NCBI GenBank assembly: GCA_028875725.1
Contig: JAPPCR010000005.1
Span: forward strand, 255,501 to 319,500
From: Acidobacteriota bacterium
Lineage (GTDB): Bacteria > Acidobacteriota > Thermoanaerobaculia > Multivoradales > Multivoraceae
DNA: 64,000 bases
Direction of reading: 5' to 3'
The notes under the pieces are model-generated. The model worked only from the letters and a program-made list of their open reading frames with translations. It was not told the DNA's origin and did not search any database. Shown in pieces: positions 13,257-24,320 of the stretch (position 1 is its first letter; each line of letters starts with the position of its first letter). Both the position numbers and the translations under genes were made by a program.

Positions 13257-13978
13257 TTGCCCGCGCCGGAGCTCTGGGGCTGCCTCGAGATCATCGGCAC
13301 GGACACGTCGACGATGGTCGGAAACTCGACCCGGACGTGTTCGCTGCCAAACCGCACGCGTACTTGCCTGGCCGTGAAGTCGAGGCCACGGCCGGTGAGG
13401 TCGATGGGCCCGGCCAGCGCGAACTCCAGCTTGTTGATCTCGGAGCGCGCCCCTTGCACGGTGACCGTCTCCGGCTCGATCCGCACGTTCTCATCGTCCA
13501 CGCTGATGCCGCCGATCGGCTCGCCGATCCACTCGACCGCCACCGGCACCGCGACCGAGATCTCCTCGTCGACGCTCAGGACGAGGCGATCCGGCGCCAC
13601 GGACACGACCTGGACCTGGTCGTCGGGCAACACGACGTCTTCGGCGGCGAGTACGACCTCGACTTCCCGCGGACCGCTGTAGGGACCGGCGGCGAACACG
13701 TCGTCGGGCAACGGCACCTGGACGCGGACCTGATCGAGTTCCAGGGAGTCGATCAGCTCGTCGTTGCCGCGAATACGGACCTGAACACCTTCGGGTTCGA
13801 TGCTCAGCACCGTCAGGCGCTCGTGATCGGGGATCGTCAACCGCCCCGCCACGTTCGCCTCGATCGGCGGCGTCGTTATCTCGCGCAGGCGCGGACAGAA
13901 CGACGCGGGCAGCCAGATGCCGATCGCGATCACGACCGCGAGCGCGCGGAACGTCCAGCGATTGCCGTTCGCGCTCAT
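13253..13978 (-). CDS. cdaR: YbbR-domain protein, CdaR-like regulator of diadenylate cyclase
   Basis: 241 residues. One N-terminal membrane segment (about residues 11-28, ALAVVIAIGIWLPASF) is followed by a chain of YbbR-type beta repeats predicted to face the periplasm. Its ATG overlaps the cdaA stop (ATGA), and its own stop overlaps the glmM TTG start. In the Firmicutes the cdaA-cdaR-glmM products form a c-di-AMP regulatory module; the same tight order here supports an equivalent role by analogy. The symbol rests on context as much as on sequence. Confidence 0.82.
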   Translation of the reverse strand: MSANGNRWTFRALAVVIAIGIWLPASFCPRLREITTPPIEANVAGRLTIPDHERLTVLSIEPEGVQVRIRGNDELIDSLELDQVRVQVPLPDDVFAAGPYSGPREVEVVLAAEDVVLPDDQVQVVSVAPDRLVLSVDEEISVAVPVAVEWIGEPIGGISVDDENVRIEPETVTVQGARSEINKLEFALAGPIDLTGRGLDFTARQVRVRFGSEHVRVEFPTIVDVSVPMISRQPQSSGAGN

Positions 13979-14757
13979 CCCGAAGGCCTGCTCGTGCCGG
14001 GCGCCAGCAACAGCTCGAAGAGCTGGTTGCGCAACTCGCGCAGGGTGAGGTCGCCGGTCAGGCGACCTTCCTGCGCGATCGAGATCCTGCCTGTCTCCTC
14101 CGAGACGACGACCACCACGGCGTCCGTCTCCTCGGTGATGCCGATCGCGGCGCGGTGCCGGGTGCCGTGTTCGATGGAAACGCCAGCGCTGGTGGTCAGC
14201 GGCAGAAAGCAGGCAGCGGCCGCGATGCGGTCCTTCTGGACGATCACGGCACCGTCGTGAAGCGGCGTATCACGGGCAAAGATCGTCAGCAGCAGGTCGT
14301 GGGAAACCGCCGCGTCAAGGACGATGCCGTTCTCCGCGTAGTCCCGCAGGCCGTCGATCCGCTCGACCACGATCAGCGCGCCCAGCTTCCGGACGGACAG
14401 GGCCTGCGCCGCGACCACGATCTCCTCGATCCAGGACTCGCCCGTCTGGTCGGCCGTCAGGCGCAGCAGGGGGTTGCGGCCCACGCGGGCCAGCGCTCGC
14501 CGGATCTGGTTCTGGAACAGAACGACGATGACGATCGGCAGTGCCGGCAACAGGTAGTTCAGCGAGGCCTGCAGCGTGTCCAGGCGAAGCAGCGCCGCGA
14601 TCCACGCCGCCGCGGCCAGCACCAGGATGCCGACCAGGATGCGGACGCCCCCCGTGCCGCGGATGAGGAGCAGAAGGTTGTAGACGACGAGGCCGACGAC
14701 CACCAGGTCGACCAGATCCCTCCAGCCTAGGAGTCCGAGCGGCTGCGCCAAGTCCAT
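13975..14757 (-). CDS. cdaA: Membrane diadenylate cyclase CdaA (DisA_N domain)
   Basis: 260 residues. Three hydrophobic segments in the first about 90 residues precede a DAC domain with the catalytic DGA motif (TPLHDGAVIV) and the RHR motif (GTRHRAA) used for ATP binding. It makes c-di-AMP from two ATP at the inner membrane. First gene of a cdaA-cdaR-glmM-pdxJ run with four-base overlaps, downstream of ftsH. The catalytic motifs are complete, so activity is expected. Confidence 0.93.
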   Translation of the reverse strand: MDLAQPLGLLGWRDLVDLVVVGLVVYNLLLLIRGTGGVRILVGILVLAAAAWIAALLRLDTLQASLNYLLPALPIVIVVLFQNQIRRALARVGRNPLLRLTADQTGESWIEEIVVAAQALSVRKLGALIVVERIDGLRDYAENGIVLDAAVSHDLLLTIFARDTPLHDGAVIVQKDRIAAAACFLPLTTSAGVSIEHGTRHRAAIGITEETDAVVVVVSEETGRISIAQEGRLTGDLTLRELRNQLFELLLAPGTSRPSG

Positions 14758-14809
14758 CGCGTTCCGATCACGACCTCCGGCACGACGCTACTGCCGAACC
14801 AGCCGTCCC

Positions 14810-16813
<2,004 letters not shown>

Positions 16814-16904
16814 CTTGCTGAGCAGGACCCAACCCGCGGGGGACAACGGTCCCGAAGCCCGCGGGATTCCGTAACCACTGTACGAGCGGGTGCCCGGAAG
16901 GTTG

Positions 16905-17951
16905 TCACTCCAGCCCCCCGACTTCAAGGGATCCAATCGCTTGATTCTCTCGGGGACGCGGGCGGAGCACCCTGAGCCGGTCGCGACTCTGTTCCCAGCG
17001 CCAGCCGCCGCCACAGTCGCAGCCGACCGACCGACCGCTCATCCTCCGCCGGTCGAACTGCCGCGCCAGCTCCCGCCGGGCGTTCCGGGTGGGCGGGTAG
17101 GTCGCGCCCGCAAGCCGGTGCAAGCGGGCCAGCGCCGCCGGCCACAGCGACGCCGGCAGCCGCGCCAGAGCCTCGGCCTCGACCTCACAGGACTGCTCTC
17201 CGGAGTGCGGCGCCAACGCCTGGTCGAGCAGGCGGCGCACCGTGGGCTCGGCCCTGCGCGCGGCCCGGGCCAGACGGACGAGCCGCTCGTCGATGTCGGG
17301 GGCCTCCGCCGCGAGAAAGGGCAAGAGGCGGCGGCGGACGAAGTTGCGCCGCGGCCCGGAGGCGCGGTTGGTCGGATCGTCGACGGGCTCGATGCCGCCG
17401 TGGGCCGCGTAGTCCCGCAGATCGCCGGGCTCCAGGTCCAGCAGCGGCCGGAGCAGCGGCAGTCCGAGCCGGTTCGACACCGGCCGCATCGCTCCGAGAC
17501 CGGCGGTGCCGCTGCCGAAGAGGATGCGGAGAAGCACCGTCTCTGCCTGGTCGAGGCGATGGTGAGCGGTCAGGACCGCCGCCGCCTGAAGCGAGCTGGC
17601 GGCCGCGACGAGCAGCCGGTAGCGCTCGGCGCGGGCCCATTCCTCCAGGCTCCGGCCCGGCGGCAGGGAGCGGGCGACGTGGACCTGGAAGGGAACCCCG
17701 AGGCGCGCGGCGATCCGGGCCGCCGTCCGGGCCCGCCGAGCGGAACCGTCGTCCAGCCGGTGGTCGACGTGGATGGCCACGGGTCTCCAGGCGAACCGGG
17801 GCGCGCCGAGCCGCATGGCGCGCAACAGCGCCGTCGAGTCGGGACCGCCCGAGAACGCGACGGCCAGCGGAGCATCGCGAACCGTTCGGGCGAGTTCCGG
17901 GTGCCGGGAGAAGAAGCCCGCCACCGCGGCCTCGACCGGCTGCATGGTCAT
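16905..17951 (-). CDS. tilS: tRNA(Ile)-lysidine synthetase
   Basis: 348 residues from the ATG at 17951; the longer frame would run into the upstream tRNA gene. N-type ATP pyrophosphatase PP-loop [10 protein letters not shown] near residue 35, then HVDHRLDD and [13 protein letters not shown] as in the family. It converts C34 of the CAU-anticodon tRNA-Ile to lysidine so that it reads AUA. It starts 21 bp after a CAU-anticodon tRNA and precedes ftsH, a common tilS-ftsH pairing. The C-terminal domain is shorter than in E. coli. Confidence 0.93.
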   Translation of the reverse strand: MTMQPVEAAVAGFFSRHPELARTVRDAPLAVAFSGGPDSTALLRAMRLGAPRFAWRPVAIHVDHRLDDGSARRARTAARIAARLGVPFQVHVARSLPPGRSLEEWARAERYRLLVAAASSLQAAAVLTAHHRLDQAETVLLRILFGSGTAGLGAMRPVSNRLGLPLLRPLLDLEPGDLRDYAAHGGIEPVDDPTNRASGPRRNFVRRRLLPFLAAEAPDIDERLVRLARAARRAEPTVRRLLDQALAPHSGEQSCEVEAEALARLPASLWPAALARLHRLAGATYPPTRNARRELARQFDRRRMSGRSVGCDCGGGWRWEQSRDRLRVLRPRPRENQAIGSLEVGGLE

Positions 17952-17972
17952 CGTCGAACCCCGCGCGTGAAG

Positions 17973-18049
17973 TGGTGGCGGTGGAGGGACTCGAACCCCC
18001 GACACAGCGGATATGAGCCGCTTGCTCTAACCGGCTGAGCTACACCGCC
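17973..18049 (-). tRNA. tRNA with CAT anticodon (elongator Met or Ile2), CCA encoded
   Basis: Complete cloverleaf: acceptor GGCGGTG/CACCGCC, discriminator A, encoded CCA, D arm GCTCAGCCGGTTAGAGC, anticodon stem AGCGG/CCGCT with loop CTCATAT, and a T arm with TTCGAGT. Anticodon CAT is shared by tRNA-Met and by lysidine-modified tRNA-Ile2. The position directly upstream of tilS suggests Ile2, but the acceptor lacks the C4-G69/C5-G68 pairs that TilS uses in E. coli, so identity is open. Confidence 0.95.
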
Positions 18050-18105
18050 AGATCGACGCGGAACCCTACCGGAATCGACACCCGGCCTGTACGAGCGAAG
18101 TTCGC

Positions 18106-18393
18106 TCAGGGGCCGGGCTTGCGCAGCGAGTCCTGACAGCTTCGGAACTGCCCGAAGAAGCTGCGCATCGACTCGGACAGCGCCTCGTCGTTCAAACGGT
18201 AGATCACGTTCTGTCCGCGCCTCTGGTCGATCACCAGATCGGCTTCCTTGAGCACGGACAGATGGCGCGAGATGGTCGGCTGGGAGAGATCGAACTCGCC
18301 AACGATGTCGCCGACGCAACGCTGCTCGTCTTCCAATAGCCGGAGTATGTTCTGCCGGGTCGAGTCGGACAGCGCCTTGAAGACCTTCGTCAT
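18106..18393 (-). CDS. ArsR-family winged-helix repressor
   Basis: 95 residues from ATG at 18393 (MTKVFKALSDSTR); an in-frame ATG at 18477 would add 28 residues unlike the family. HTH core SQPTISRHLSVLKEADLV and wing QRRGQNVIYRLN are typical. ArsR proteins repress their own or neighbouring genes and release DNA on binding metal or another cue. The N-terminal ELCVC-type metal box is not present (region reads DEQRCVGDI, one Cys), so the inducer is unknown. A 15-bp palindrome sits upstream next to a near-consensus -10 box. Confidence 0.88.
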   Translation of the reverse strand: MTKVFKALSDSTRQNILRLLEDEQRCVGDIVGEFDLSQPTISRHLSVLKEADLVIDQRRGQNVIYRLNDEALSESMRSFFGQFRSCQDSLRKPGP

Positions 18394-18512
18394 GTGACGG
18401 GAGCGCCGGTCGCGAGGCTCGAGGCCGCTCAGGGAGCCGCCGAGGCGTACAGGCCGATGTTCTGTCTTCTGGTCCACGATCAGGGGTCTCCAGGGAATGA
18501 AGAGAGTTGGCC

Positions 18513-18538
18513 ATTATGCCATAACTTCAGACTGAAGT
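18513..18538 (-). promoter_or_regulatory. Candidate ArsR operator and -10 box
   Basis: ACTTCAG-A-CTGAAGT is a perfect 15-bp inverted repeat at 18524-18538. Just downstream on the minus strand is CATAAT (18513-18518), five of six matches to the sigma-70 -10 box. A repressor bound to the palindrome would cover the promoter core. No good -35 box is visible. This is inferred from symmetry and position only. Confidence 0.5.
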
Positions 18539-18544
18539 GGGACT

Positions 18545-19234
18545 TCACGCGCTCGAACCGAGCCGCCCGGGCACGACGAGACCCCGGCGCCGCAGCTCCC
18601 GGCGCATGCGGCTGAGCACGGTCGCCACGGTGGCCGGCGCCAGTTGGACCACACCCGCCGCCTCGCGGGAGTTCCACCCGTCGACCACCATGCGCTCGGT
18701 GATCCAGATGTCGCGCGGGGCGGTGCCGCCCGGCCTGGCGACGCACCAGCACTCGCGGCGGAAGCGGCGACGGAGTTCCTGCAGGTAGATGGCGTCGAGC
18801 GGGCTGGAGGAGCCGCTCGGCACGTCGAAGCCGTCGACGTACCCGGCGAGCCCGTCCAGGGCGTCGATGCTGAGTTCGACGGCGCGACCCCGCTTGAGTG
18901 CCCGGCGGGAGCGCAACCAGTCGATCAGAGTGCTCCGGGCGACCCGGCGCAGGTAGGACAGGATGGTCGTCTCGGATTGCCCGCGGCAGCCGCGCAACAC
19001 TCTGCGATCGTTCTGTAGCAGGCGGACATAGGTCTCCTGGATCACCTCGTCGAGGAGATCCCGGTTCAGGTACACGCCGTAGCTCCGGCCCAGGCCGGAG
19101 AGGGTGCTCCGCAACATCGGGTCGACGCGCCGCACGAGGGATGCCCAATCCGCATCCCGGGCGACGCACTGGCGCCAGAGCGCCGGGAAGTCGTGCGACT
19201 CCTCGCCCTGCTGGTGGTGAATCTGTCGGTTCAT
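18545..19234 (-). CDS. ECF-like sigma-70 family factor
   Basis: 229 residues from the ATG at 19234, chosen because GGAG lies just upstream; another ATG four codons earlier has no ribosome-binding site. Region 2 reads DEVIQETYVRLLQNDRR, with STLIDWLRSRR following. Region 4 is a C-terminal HTH (SREAAGVVQLAPATVATVLS). The insertion between the regions is rich in Gly/Ser and Arg. It would direct RNA polymerase to a specific regulon. No anti-sigma gene is adjacent, so control is unknown. A 15-bp palindrome lies about 70 bp upstream. Confidence 0.8.
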   Translation of the reverse strand: MNRQIHHQQGEESHDFPALWRQCVARDADWASLVRRVDPMLRSTLSGLGRSYGVYLNRDLLDEVIQETYVRLLQNDRRVLRGCRGQSETTILSYLRRVARSTLIDWLRSRRALKRGRAVELSIDALDGLAGYVDGFDVPSGSSSPLDAIYLQELRRRFRRECWCVARPGGTAPRDIWITERMVVDGWNSREAAGVVQLAPATVATVLSRMRRELRRRGLVVPGRLGSSA

Positions 19235-19301
19235 CTTCCGCTCCATGCAAGTGGAGCGGAGGCGCCCGGGCCAGCCTACTCAGGGTTGGGCAAGGGCGGG
19301 A

Positions 19302-19316
19302 GAGAGTAGCACTCTC
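19302..19316. promoter_or_regulatory. Short palindrome upstream of the sigma factor gene
   Basis: GAGAGT-AGC-ACTCTC, a perfect 6-bp inverted repeat with a 3-nt centre, in the gap between rpmG and the sigma factor gene. It could be an operator or a small hairpin. Nothing else supports a function. Confidence 0.3.
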
Positions 19317-19365
19317 GGAGGACGAATTGCAGATTCGCGAGGCGCGATCGCAGCGTCTCGGGCTC

Positions 19366-19418
19366 GCCGCTTCGCGGCATCGCGCCTGATGCGGGTCAGA
19401 GGACCCGCGCACCCAGCG
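19366..19418 (-). repeat. Three-hairpin interspersed element, copy 4 (3' of rpmG)
   Basis: Starts CGCTGGGTGCGCGGGTC on the minus strand, 3 nt after the rpmG TAG stop. Hairpin 1 is identical to other copies (CTCT loop). The second stem is GCATC/GATGC and the third is GCCGC-GAA-GCGGC, so sequences differ but stem-loops are kept. It may stabilise or terminate the rpmG transcript. Confidence 0.85.
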
Positions 19419-19421
19419 TTT

Positions 19422-19577
19422 CTACCGCATCTTCTCTTCGACGAACTCGACGTGGCGGCGGATCTTCGGGTCGTACTTCTTCAGCTTCAGCTTCTCCTGG
19501 CTGAGCTTCTTGTTCTTCGTCGTCGTGTAGAAGTACCCGGTACCGGCACTCGATACGAGTTTGATCTTTTCTCTCAC
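19422..19577 (-). CDS. rpmG: Ribosomal protein L33
   Basis: 51 residues from a GTG at 19577 preceded by a strong GGAGGTGA ribosome-binding site five bases upstream. Sequence begins [17 protein letters not shown] and continues [20 protein letters not shown], typical of L33 of the large ribosomal subunit. The protein has no cysteine pair, i.e. the zinc-free form. It is downstream of tRNA-Asp on the same strand, and the usual secE/nusG neighbours are absent. Confidence 0.95.
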   Translation of the reverse strand: MREKIKLVSSAGTGYFYTTTKNKKLSQEKLKLKKYDPKIRRHVEFVEEKMR

Positions 19578-19626
19578 GTCGTCACCTCCGATGTGACCGG
19601 CGGGCCTCGAGGGCTGAGGAGCGGAA

Positions 19627-19703
19627 TGGCGGGGCCGACGGGACTCGAACCCGCGACCTCCGGCGTGACAGGCCGGCATTCTAACCAGCTGAACTACGAC
19701 CCC
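19627..19703 (-). tRNA. tRNA-Asp (GTC), CCA encoded
   Basis: Acceptor GGGGTCG/CGGCCCC (one G-T type pair), discriminator G as expected for Asp, anticodon stem CCGGC/GCCGG with loop CTGTCAC giving anticodon GTC, T loop TTCGAGT, genomic CCA at 19627-19629. It lies between tRNA-Val and rpmG on the same strand. Confidence 0.96.
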
Positions 19704-19808
19704 GTGCGTCCGTCCTCGGCGTATCGCCCTCTTCTTTCTTCGTCCTACTCCCGCCGCCATGCGGCATTCACTGACGGTTTCCTGATCGCGCGTACTCCGG
19801 AACCTCCG

Positions 19809-19883
19809 TGGTGGGAGGTGGGGGATTCGAACCCGCGACCCCCTGCGTGTAAAGCAGGTGCTCTACCCCTGAGCTAACCTCCC
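19809..19883 (-). tRNA. tRNA-Val (TAC), CCA encoded
   Basis: Acceptor GGGAGGT/ACCTCCC, discriminator A, CCA encoded, anticodon stem CCTGC/GCAGG with loop TTTACAC giving anticodon TAC. The T stem has one C-C mismatch as written (GCGGG/CCCCC); the other arms are sound. Confidence 0.94.
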
Positions 19884-20030
19884 CGGCGGCGACCGTACGG
19901 CCGTCCGGCGGACATCGCAGGCCGCGAAATCTTAGGGCAGGCGGGGGGCATCGTCAACGGAGCACCGGGCTGCCTCACTCCGTGGCACAATCGCGGCGGC
20001 AGAACCACCTTCCCTGAGGAGTACTCACTC

Positions 20031-20630
<600 letters not shown>

Positions 20631-20632
20631 AA

Positions 20633-20669
20633 CGCTGGGTGCGCGGGTCTCCTGACCCGCCGCCGCCAG
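20633..20669 (+). repeat. Three-hairpin interspersed element, copy 5 (3' of sodB, degenerate)
   Basis: CGCTGGGTGCGCGGGTC begins 2 nt after the sodB TAG stop. Hairpin 1 has loop TCCT. Only a weak GCC-AGT-GGC remnant of hairpin 2 follows. It lies between convergent sodB and ctpA and could act as their shared 3' structure. Confidence 0.8.
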
Positions 20670-20672
20670 TGG

Positions 20673-22322
20673 CTATGGGGCGACGAGGCCGGTGCTGTGG
20701 CTGCGGCCGCGGGTCTGGCGGTCCTGCTCCATGCGGCGCTCCAGCAACTCCTCCGCTTCGTCGAGGAGTTCGAGCGCCCTTTCAAGCTGGTTGTCGAGTT
20801 GCCGCTCGGCCTTGAAGCCCTCGGTCAGGCCGAACGCCGTGTTGAAGATCTCGTAGCGGAGCCGCACGCGGGCGTGGCGCTCGACGGCGGGATTCTCCAG
20901 AGCCTCGTCCAGCTCTTCGGCGGAGACGAGGTCCTCCCCGACGATCCAGTCCCAGAACCGTTCCAGGTAGTCGTCCGGCACCTGCCAGTCGGTGGAGTCG
21001 ACCCCCTCGGGCACGCCCTCCTCGAAGGGGAAGCGGTGGAAGCCGCTGCGGGTCCGCAGGCGGAAGATGATGGGCGGATCCTCGTCCAGTTCGACCACGT
21101 AGTCAGGGGTCACGCCGCCGCCGCCGTAGACCTCGCGGCCGAGATCGGTGTGGAAGACCGGCCTGTCCTCGCCCTCCGGCTGATCGACCGGCGGCAGCTC
21201 GTCCTCGTCGCCGTTGTCGCCGTTCGCGTCGTACCCGGTGTAGTAGTCCCAGTACGAGGAGTAGTCGCGCTGGATCAGCCGCCCCGCCGGCGTGTAGTAG
21301 CGCGCCGTCGTCAGGGCCAGCCCGGCGCCGTAGGACAGCTCGTAGACCGTCTGCACCAGGCCCTTGCCCCAGGTCGACTCGCCGACGACGAGGCCCACGT
21401 CGTGATCCTGGATGGCCCCCGAAACGATCTCGGAGGCGGAAGCGGAGCCGCCGTTCACGAGCACGACGACCGGCAGGCCGAGCGGCTCGTGGCGGCCCGT
21501 GGAACCGTACGACTGGTGTGAACTGTCGATCCGGCCCCGGGTCTCGACGATCGTCGTGCCCGGAGGCACGAACTGGTCGGAGACGGCGATCGCCTGGTCG
21601 AGCAGGCCGCCGCCGTTGAACCGGAGGTCGAGAATCAGCCGCTGCATGCCCTGGTCCTTGAGCTCGGCCAGGGCGCGGGCGACCTCTCCGCCGGTCGAAC
21701 GGGAGAAGTCCGTGATCCAGAGGAAGCCGGTTTCCGGCGTCAGCATGTGGGCGTGGCGAACCGTCTCCTGGGGGATCTCGGCCCGCGTCACCGTGACTTC
21801 GAGAGGCTCGTCGAGGCCGGGACGAAGCAGCGTCACCGTGACGTCCGTTCCCTTCGGTCCCTTGAGCTTCCGGATCGCCTCGTTCGGGTTCATCTCCTCC
21901 GTCGGCTCGCCGTTGATCAGGTGGATGATGTCGCCGGCGCGGATGCCCTTCTCGTAACCGGGCGTGCCCTCGATCGGCGAGATGACGGTCAGGCGGTTGT
22001 TGCGCGTGCCGACGTAGATGCCCAGGCCGTAGAAGGAACTCTGCTGGCGTTCGCGCATCGAGTCGTAGGCCACGGGCGGCAGGAAGCTCGTGTGCGGATC
22101 GAGGTTGCGCAGCATGCCGCCGATCGAGGCGTAGACGAGATCCCGGTAGGTGACGTCGTCGACCGCGTAGTTGGCGTGGGCCGTCTCGATCAGTTCCGTG
22201 TAGAGGCGGACCTGGGCGATCTGCTCCGCATCGACCGCTCCCAGGTTGGCGCCCGCCAGCAAGCCGACGGCCACAGCCGCGGCAAACAGAAGGAGTACGA
22301 GATTGCGCCAAGGTTGCTTCAC
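20673..22322 (-). CDS. ctpA: C-terminal processing peptidase (S41 family) with PDZ domain
   Basis: 549 residues from a GTG at 22322 ([13 protein letters not shown]). One N-terminal hydrophobic segment for export or anchoring, a PDZ domain (residues about 75-170, [19 protein letters not shown] and [14 protein letters not shown]), then the S41 protease core: [15 protein letters not shown], the serine in [12 protein letters not shown] and the lysine in [11 protein letters not shown] forming the Ser-Lys dyad. It cleaves C-termini of periplasmic proteins. A long acidic and coiled C-terminal region follows. The symbol is by family, as ctp/prc naming varies. Confidence 0.92.
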   Translation of the reverse strand: MKQPWRNLVLLLFAAAVAVGLLAGANLGAVDAEQIAQVRLYTELIETAHANYAVDDVTYRDLVYASIGGMLRNLDPHTSFLPPVAYDSMRERQQSSFYGLGIYVGTRNNRLTVISPIEGTPGYEKGIRAGDIIHLINGEPTEEMNPNEAIRKLKGPKGTDVTVTLLRPGLDEPLEVTVTRAEIPQETVRHAHMLTPETGFLWITDFSRSTGGEVARALAELKDQGMQRLILDLRFNGGGLLDQAIAVSDQFVPPGTTIVETRGRIDSSHQSYGSTGRHEPLGLPVVVLVNGGSASASEIVSGAIQDHDVGLVVGESTWGKGLVQTVYELSYGAGLALTTARYYTPAGRLIQRDYSSYWDYYTGYDANGDNGDEDELPPVDQPEGEDRPVFHTDLGREVYGGGGVTPDYVVELDEDPPIIFRLRTRSGFHRFPFEEGVPEGVDSTDWQVPDDYLERFWDWIVGEDLVSAEELDEALENPAVERHARVRLRYEIFNTAFGLTEGFKAERQLDNQLERALELLDEAEELLERRMEQDRQTRGRSHSTGLVAP

Positions 22323-22381
22323 GGTTTCACCAAGGCCGGGATTGTACCAGCCACAAACCGGTTGGCGTATCATGCCGGGCC

Positions 22382-22678
22382 ATGTTCGGCCCGATCGGCA
22401 TGCAGGAGATGTTGTTGATCATGGCGGCGGCTCTGCTCATCTTCGGTCCCAGGAAGCTGCCCGAGCTCGGCCGCACGCTCGGCCGCGGCATGGCGGAGTT
22501 CCGGCGCGCAACGAGCGACCTGAAGCGGTCGATCGACGTCGAACTCGATGAGGAGAAGCGGCCGGCGCCGGCGCGCCGGATCGAAACTCCCAAGAGAAGC
22601 GCGAGCGTGTCGGACCCGGGCAGTTCGAAGAAACCGCGCGAATCGGGCGCCGGGGCCCCGAGTGACCCCGCAGTCTGA
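22382..22678 (+). CDS. tatA: Twin-arginine translocase subunit TatA/TatB type
   Basis: 98 residues. A single N-terminal membrane helix (about 7-22, [20 protein letters not shown]) with the conserved [11 protein letters not shown] hinge, an amphipathic helix, and a charged tail. It forms the protein-conducting oligomer with TatC. TatA and TatB cannot be separated safely from this sequence; a single copy next to tatC favours TatA. The tatC start lies inside its 3' end. Confidence 0.92.
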   Translation: MFGPIGMQEMLLIMAAALLIFGPRKLPELGRTLGRGMAEFRRATSDLKRSIDVELDEEKRPAPARRIETPKRSASVSDPGSSKKPRESGAGAPSDPAV

Positions 22679-23513
22679 CGACGACGCTCCGGTCCAGACG
22701 CCCGAAGCGCCGGAACCGGAGCGGTTGCCCGAGACGAGGCTGGGCAAGCGGAGGTCCGACGAGGAGGAAGAAGAACTCCCGCGGATGACGCTGCTCGAGC
22801 ACCTCGACGAGCTGCGCCGCCGCATCCTGCGCACGCTGATCGTCGTCGTGGTCGCGTTCTTCGGCTGCTTCGCGTTCGCCGAACAGATCTACAACCTGCT
22901 CGCGAAACCGATCGAGCCCCACGTCGATCAGCTCGTCTTCGACGGCGTCGCGGATCCCTTCATCGTGCAGGTGAAGGTGGCCCTGCTGGCCGCCGTCTTC
23001 GTCACCTCGCCCTATCTCGTTGCCCAGCTCTGGGGGTTTGTGGCGCCCGGGCTCTACCGGCGCGAGAAGCGCTACGCGATCCCCTTCATCTTCTTCGGGT
23101 CCCTCTTCTTCATCGGCGGCGGTGCCTTCGGTTACTTCGTTGCCCTGCCTTTCGCGACCGAGTTCCTGGTCAACATGGGCCTCAACGCCAACTGGGACGC
23201 CGACATCCGGATCGAGCGCTACTTCAGCTTCGCGGTCAACGTGCTGCTCGGACTGGCGGTCATGTTCCAGCTTCCCATCGTCATCTTCATGCTGTCGCAG
23301 CTCGGGGTGGTGACGCCGCGATTCCTGATGCGGCATTTCCGCTGGGCGGTGCTCATCATCATCGTCGTCTCCGCGGTGATCACGCCGACACCGGACGCGG
23401 TGAACATGACGATCGTGGCGGGGCCCACTGTGCTGCTCTACCTCGTCGGCGTCGGCGCCTCGGCGCTGGTGCAGCGGCGCCGCAAGCGGATCGAGGAGGA
23501 GGAGGAAGACTGA
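22662..23513 (+). CDS. tatC: Twin-arginine translocase receptor TatC
   Basis: 283 residues from a GTG at 22662 that overlaps the tatA stop region by 17 bp. An acidic N-terminal extension (about 50 residues, [21 protein letters not shown]) precedes six membrane segments; [12 protein letters not shown] and the loop [13 protein letters not shown] are hallmark TatC signatures. It recognises RR signal peptides of folded proteins and recruits TatA. Several exported enzymes in this window could use Tat, but I saw no clear RRxFLK leader. Confidence 0.95.
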   Translation: MTPQSDDDAPVQTPEAPEPERLPETRLGKRRSDEEEEELPRMTLLEHLDELRRRILRTLIVVVVAFFGCFAFAEQIYNLLAKPIEPHVDQLVFDGVADPFIVQVKVALLAAVFVTSPYLVAQLWGFVAPGLYRREKRYAIPFIFFGSLFFIGGGAFGYFVALPFATEFLVNMGLNANWDADIRIERYFSFAVNVLLGLAVMFQLPIVIFMLSQLGVVTPRFLMRHFRWAVLIIIVVSAVITPTPDAVNMTIVAGPTVLLYLVGVGASALVQRRRKRIEEEEED

Positions 23514-23542
23514 GCCGGTCGGCAACGACGTCCAGCCCGGTC

Positions 23543-23701
23543 GGGGCAGGAGGGGTCGGCGCCCAGGTGCCTCTGAACGAGCGACTGCCGGCGACCTCGC
23601 ACCTACCGACGCCCAACCGGAGCGAGTGAAGCGGAGCAAGCGCAACCCTGCCATCTCCTCTCAAGCGCGCGCGTCACCTGGGCGCCGACCCCTCCTGCCC
23701 C
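23543..23701. repeat. 27-bp perfect inverted repeat bounding a 105-bp spacer
   Basis: Left arm 23543-23569 begins GGGGCAGGAGGGGTCGGC; right arm 23675-23701 is its exact reverse complement over all 27 bases. It lies between convergent tatC and kdsC, with no ORF inside. The arrangement fits a small non-autonomous transposable element (MITE-like) or a large bidirectional terminator. No obvious target-site duplication is visible. Confidence 0.85.
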
Positions 23702-23750
23702 AAGACGGGCGGGTGCGTGCACCGCCACCGCCACGCCGCCGCCGCTCCAG

Positions 23751-24245
23751 CTACGAGACGGGGCCGAGGGCTTCGATGATGCGGTCGACGAGTTCGCGGG
23801 CGGCGCCGCGGCCGCCGCGGGCGTCGAGCACGAGGTCGACGTTGTCGCGCACTTCCTGCACGGCGTCGGCCGGGGCCGCGGACAGGCCCGCGGCGCGAAG
23901 CACCGGCAGGTCGACCAGGTCGTCGCCGACGTAGGCGACTTCGGACGCATCGAGTCCGCGGCGCTCCAGCAGGTCGGCGAAGGCCGCGGCCTTGTCGCGG
24001 CAGCCCAGGAGGACCTCGTCGAAGCCCAGGTGGGCGGCGCGGCGCTCGACCGCAGGAGAGTCCCTTCTGGCGCTCAGCAGGCCCATCCCGAGGCCCGCCT
24101 CGCGCGCGCGCCGCACGGCCAGGCCGTCCCGGGTGTCGAACGCCACGGCCACCTCGTCGCCGACGTAGTAGAGCCGGCCGTCGGTCAGGACGCCGTCGAC
24201 GTCGAAGAGCAGGAAACGCAACCGCAGGACGACAGAGGAGAGCAT
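23751..24245 (-). CDS. kdsC: 3-deoxy-D-manno-octulosonate 8-phosphate phosphatase
   Basis: 164 residues. HAD-family phosphatase of the C0-cap type: catalytic FDVDGVLTDG near the N-terminus, GLLSARRDSPAVERRA as motif II region, and GDDLVDLPVL as the metal-binding motif. It releases phosphate from Kdo-8-P to give Kdo. The last gene of the minus-strand run kdsB-pyrG-kdsA-kdsD-kdsC, it starts 75 bp after the kdsD stop. Its first ten codons are duplicated in the leader. Confidence 0.93.
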   Translation of the reverse strand: MLSSVVLRLRFLLFDVDGVLTDGRLYYVGDEVAVAFDTRDGLAVRRAREAGLGMGLLSARRDSPAVERRAAHLGFDEVLLGCRDKAAAFADLLERRGLDASEVAYVGDDLVDLPVLRAAGLSAAPADAVQEVRDNVDLVLDARGGRGAARELVDRIIEALGPVS

Positions 24246-24269
24246 GGACGACAGGGGTGCCTAGAGCAG

Positions 24270-24302
24270 TTAGCGGAGGCGCAGGACAACGGAGGAGAGC
24301 AT
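24270..24302 (-). other. Duplicated kdsC start region encoding a 10-residue leader ORF
   Basis: An ATG at 24302 opens MLSSVVLRLR followed by TAA. The same ten residues begin kdsC itself 57 bp downstream. The DNA of 24280-24304 and 24223-24247 matches in 23 of 25 positions. It may be a partial tandem duplication of the start site, leaving a decoy or leader ORF in the kdsD-kdsC gap. Confidence 0.7.
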
Positions 24303-24320
24303 GGGAGCGTTCCGCGGGAG

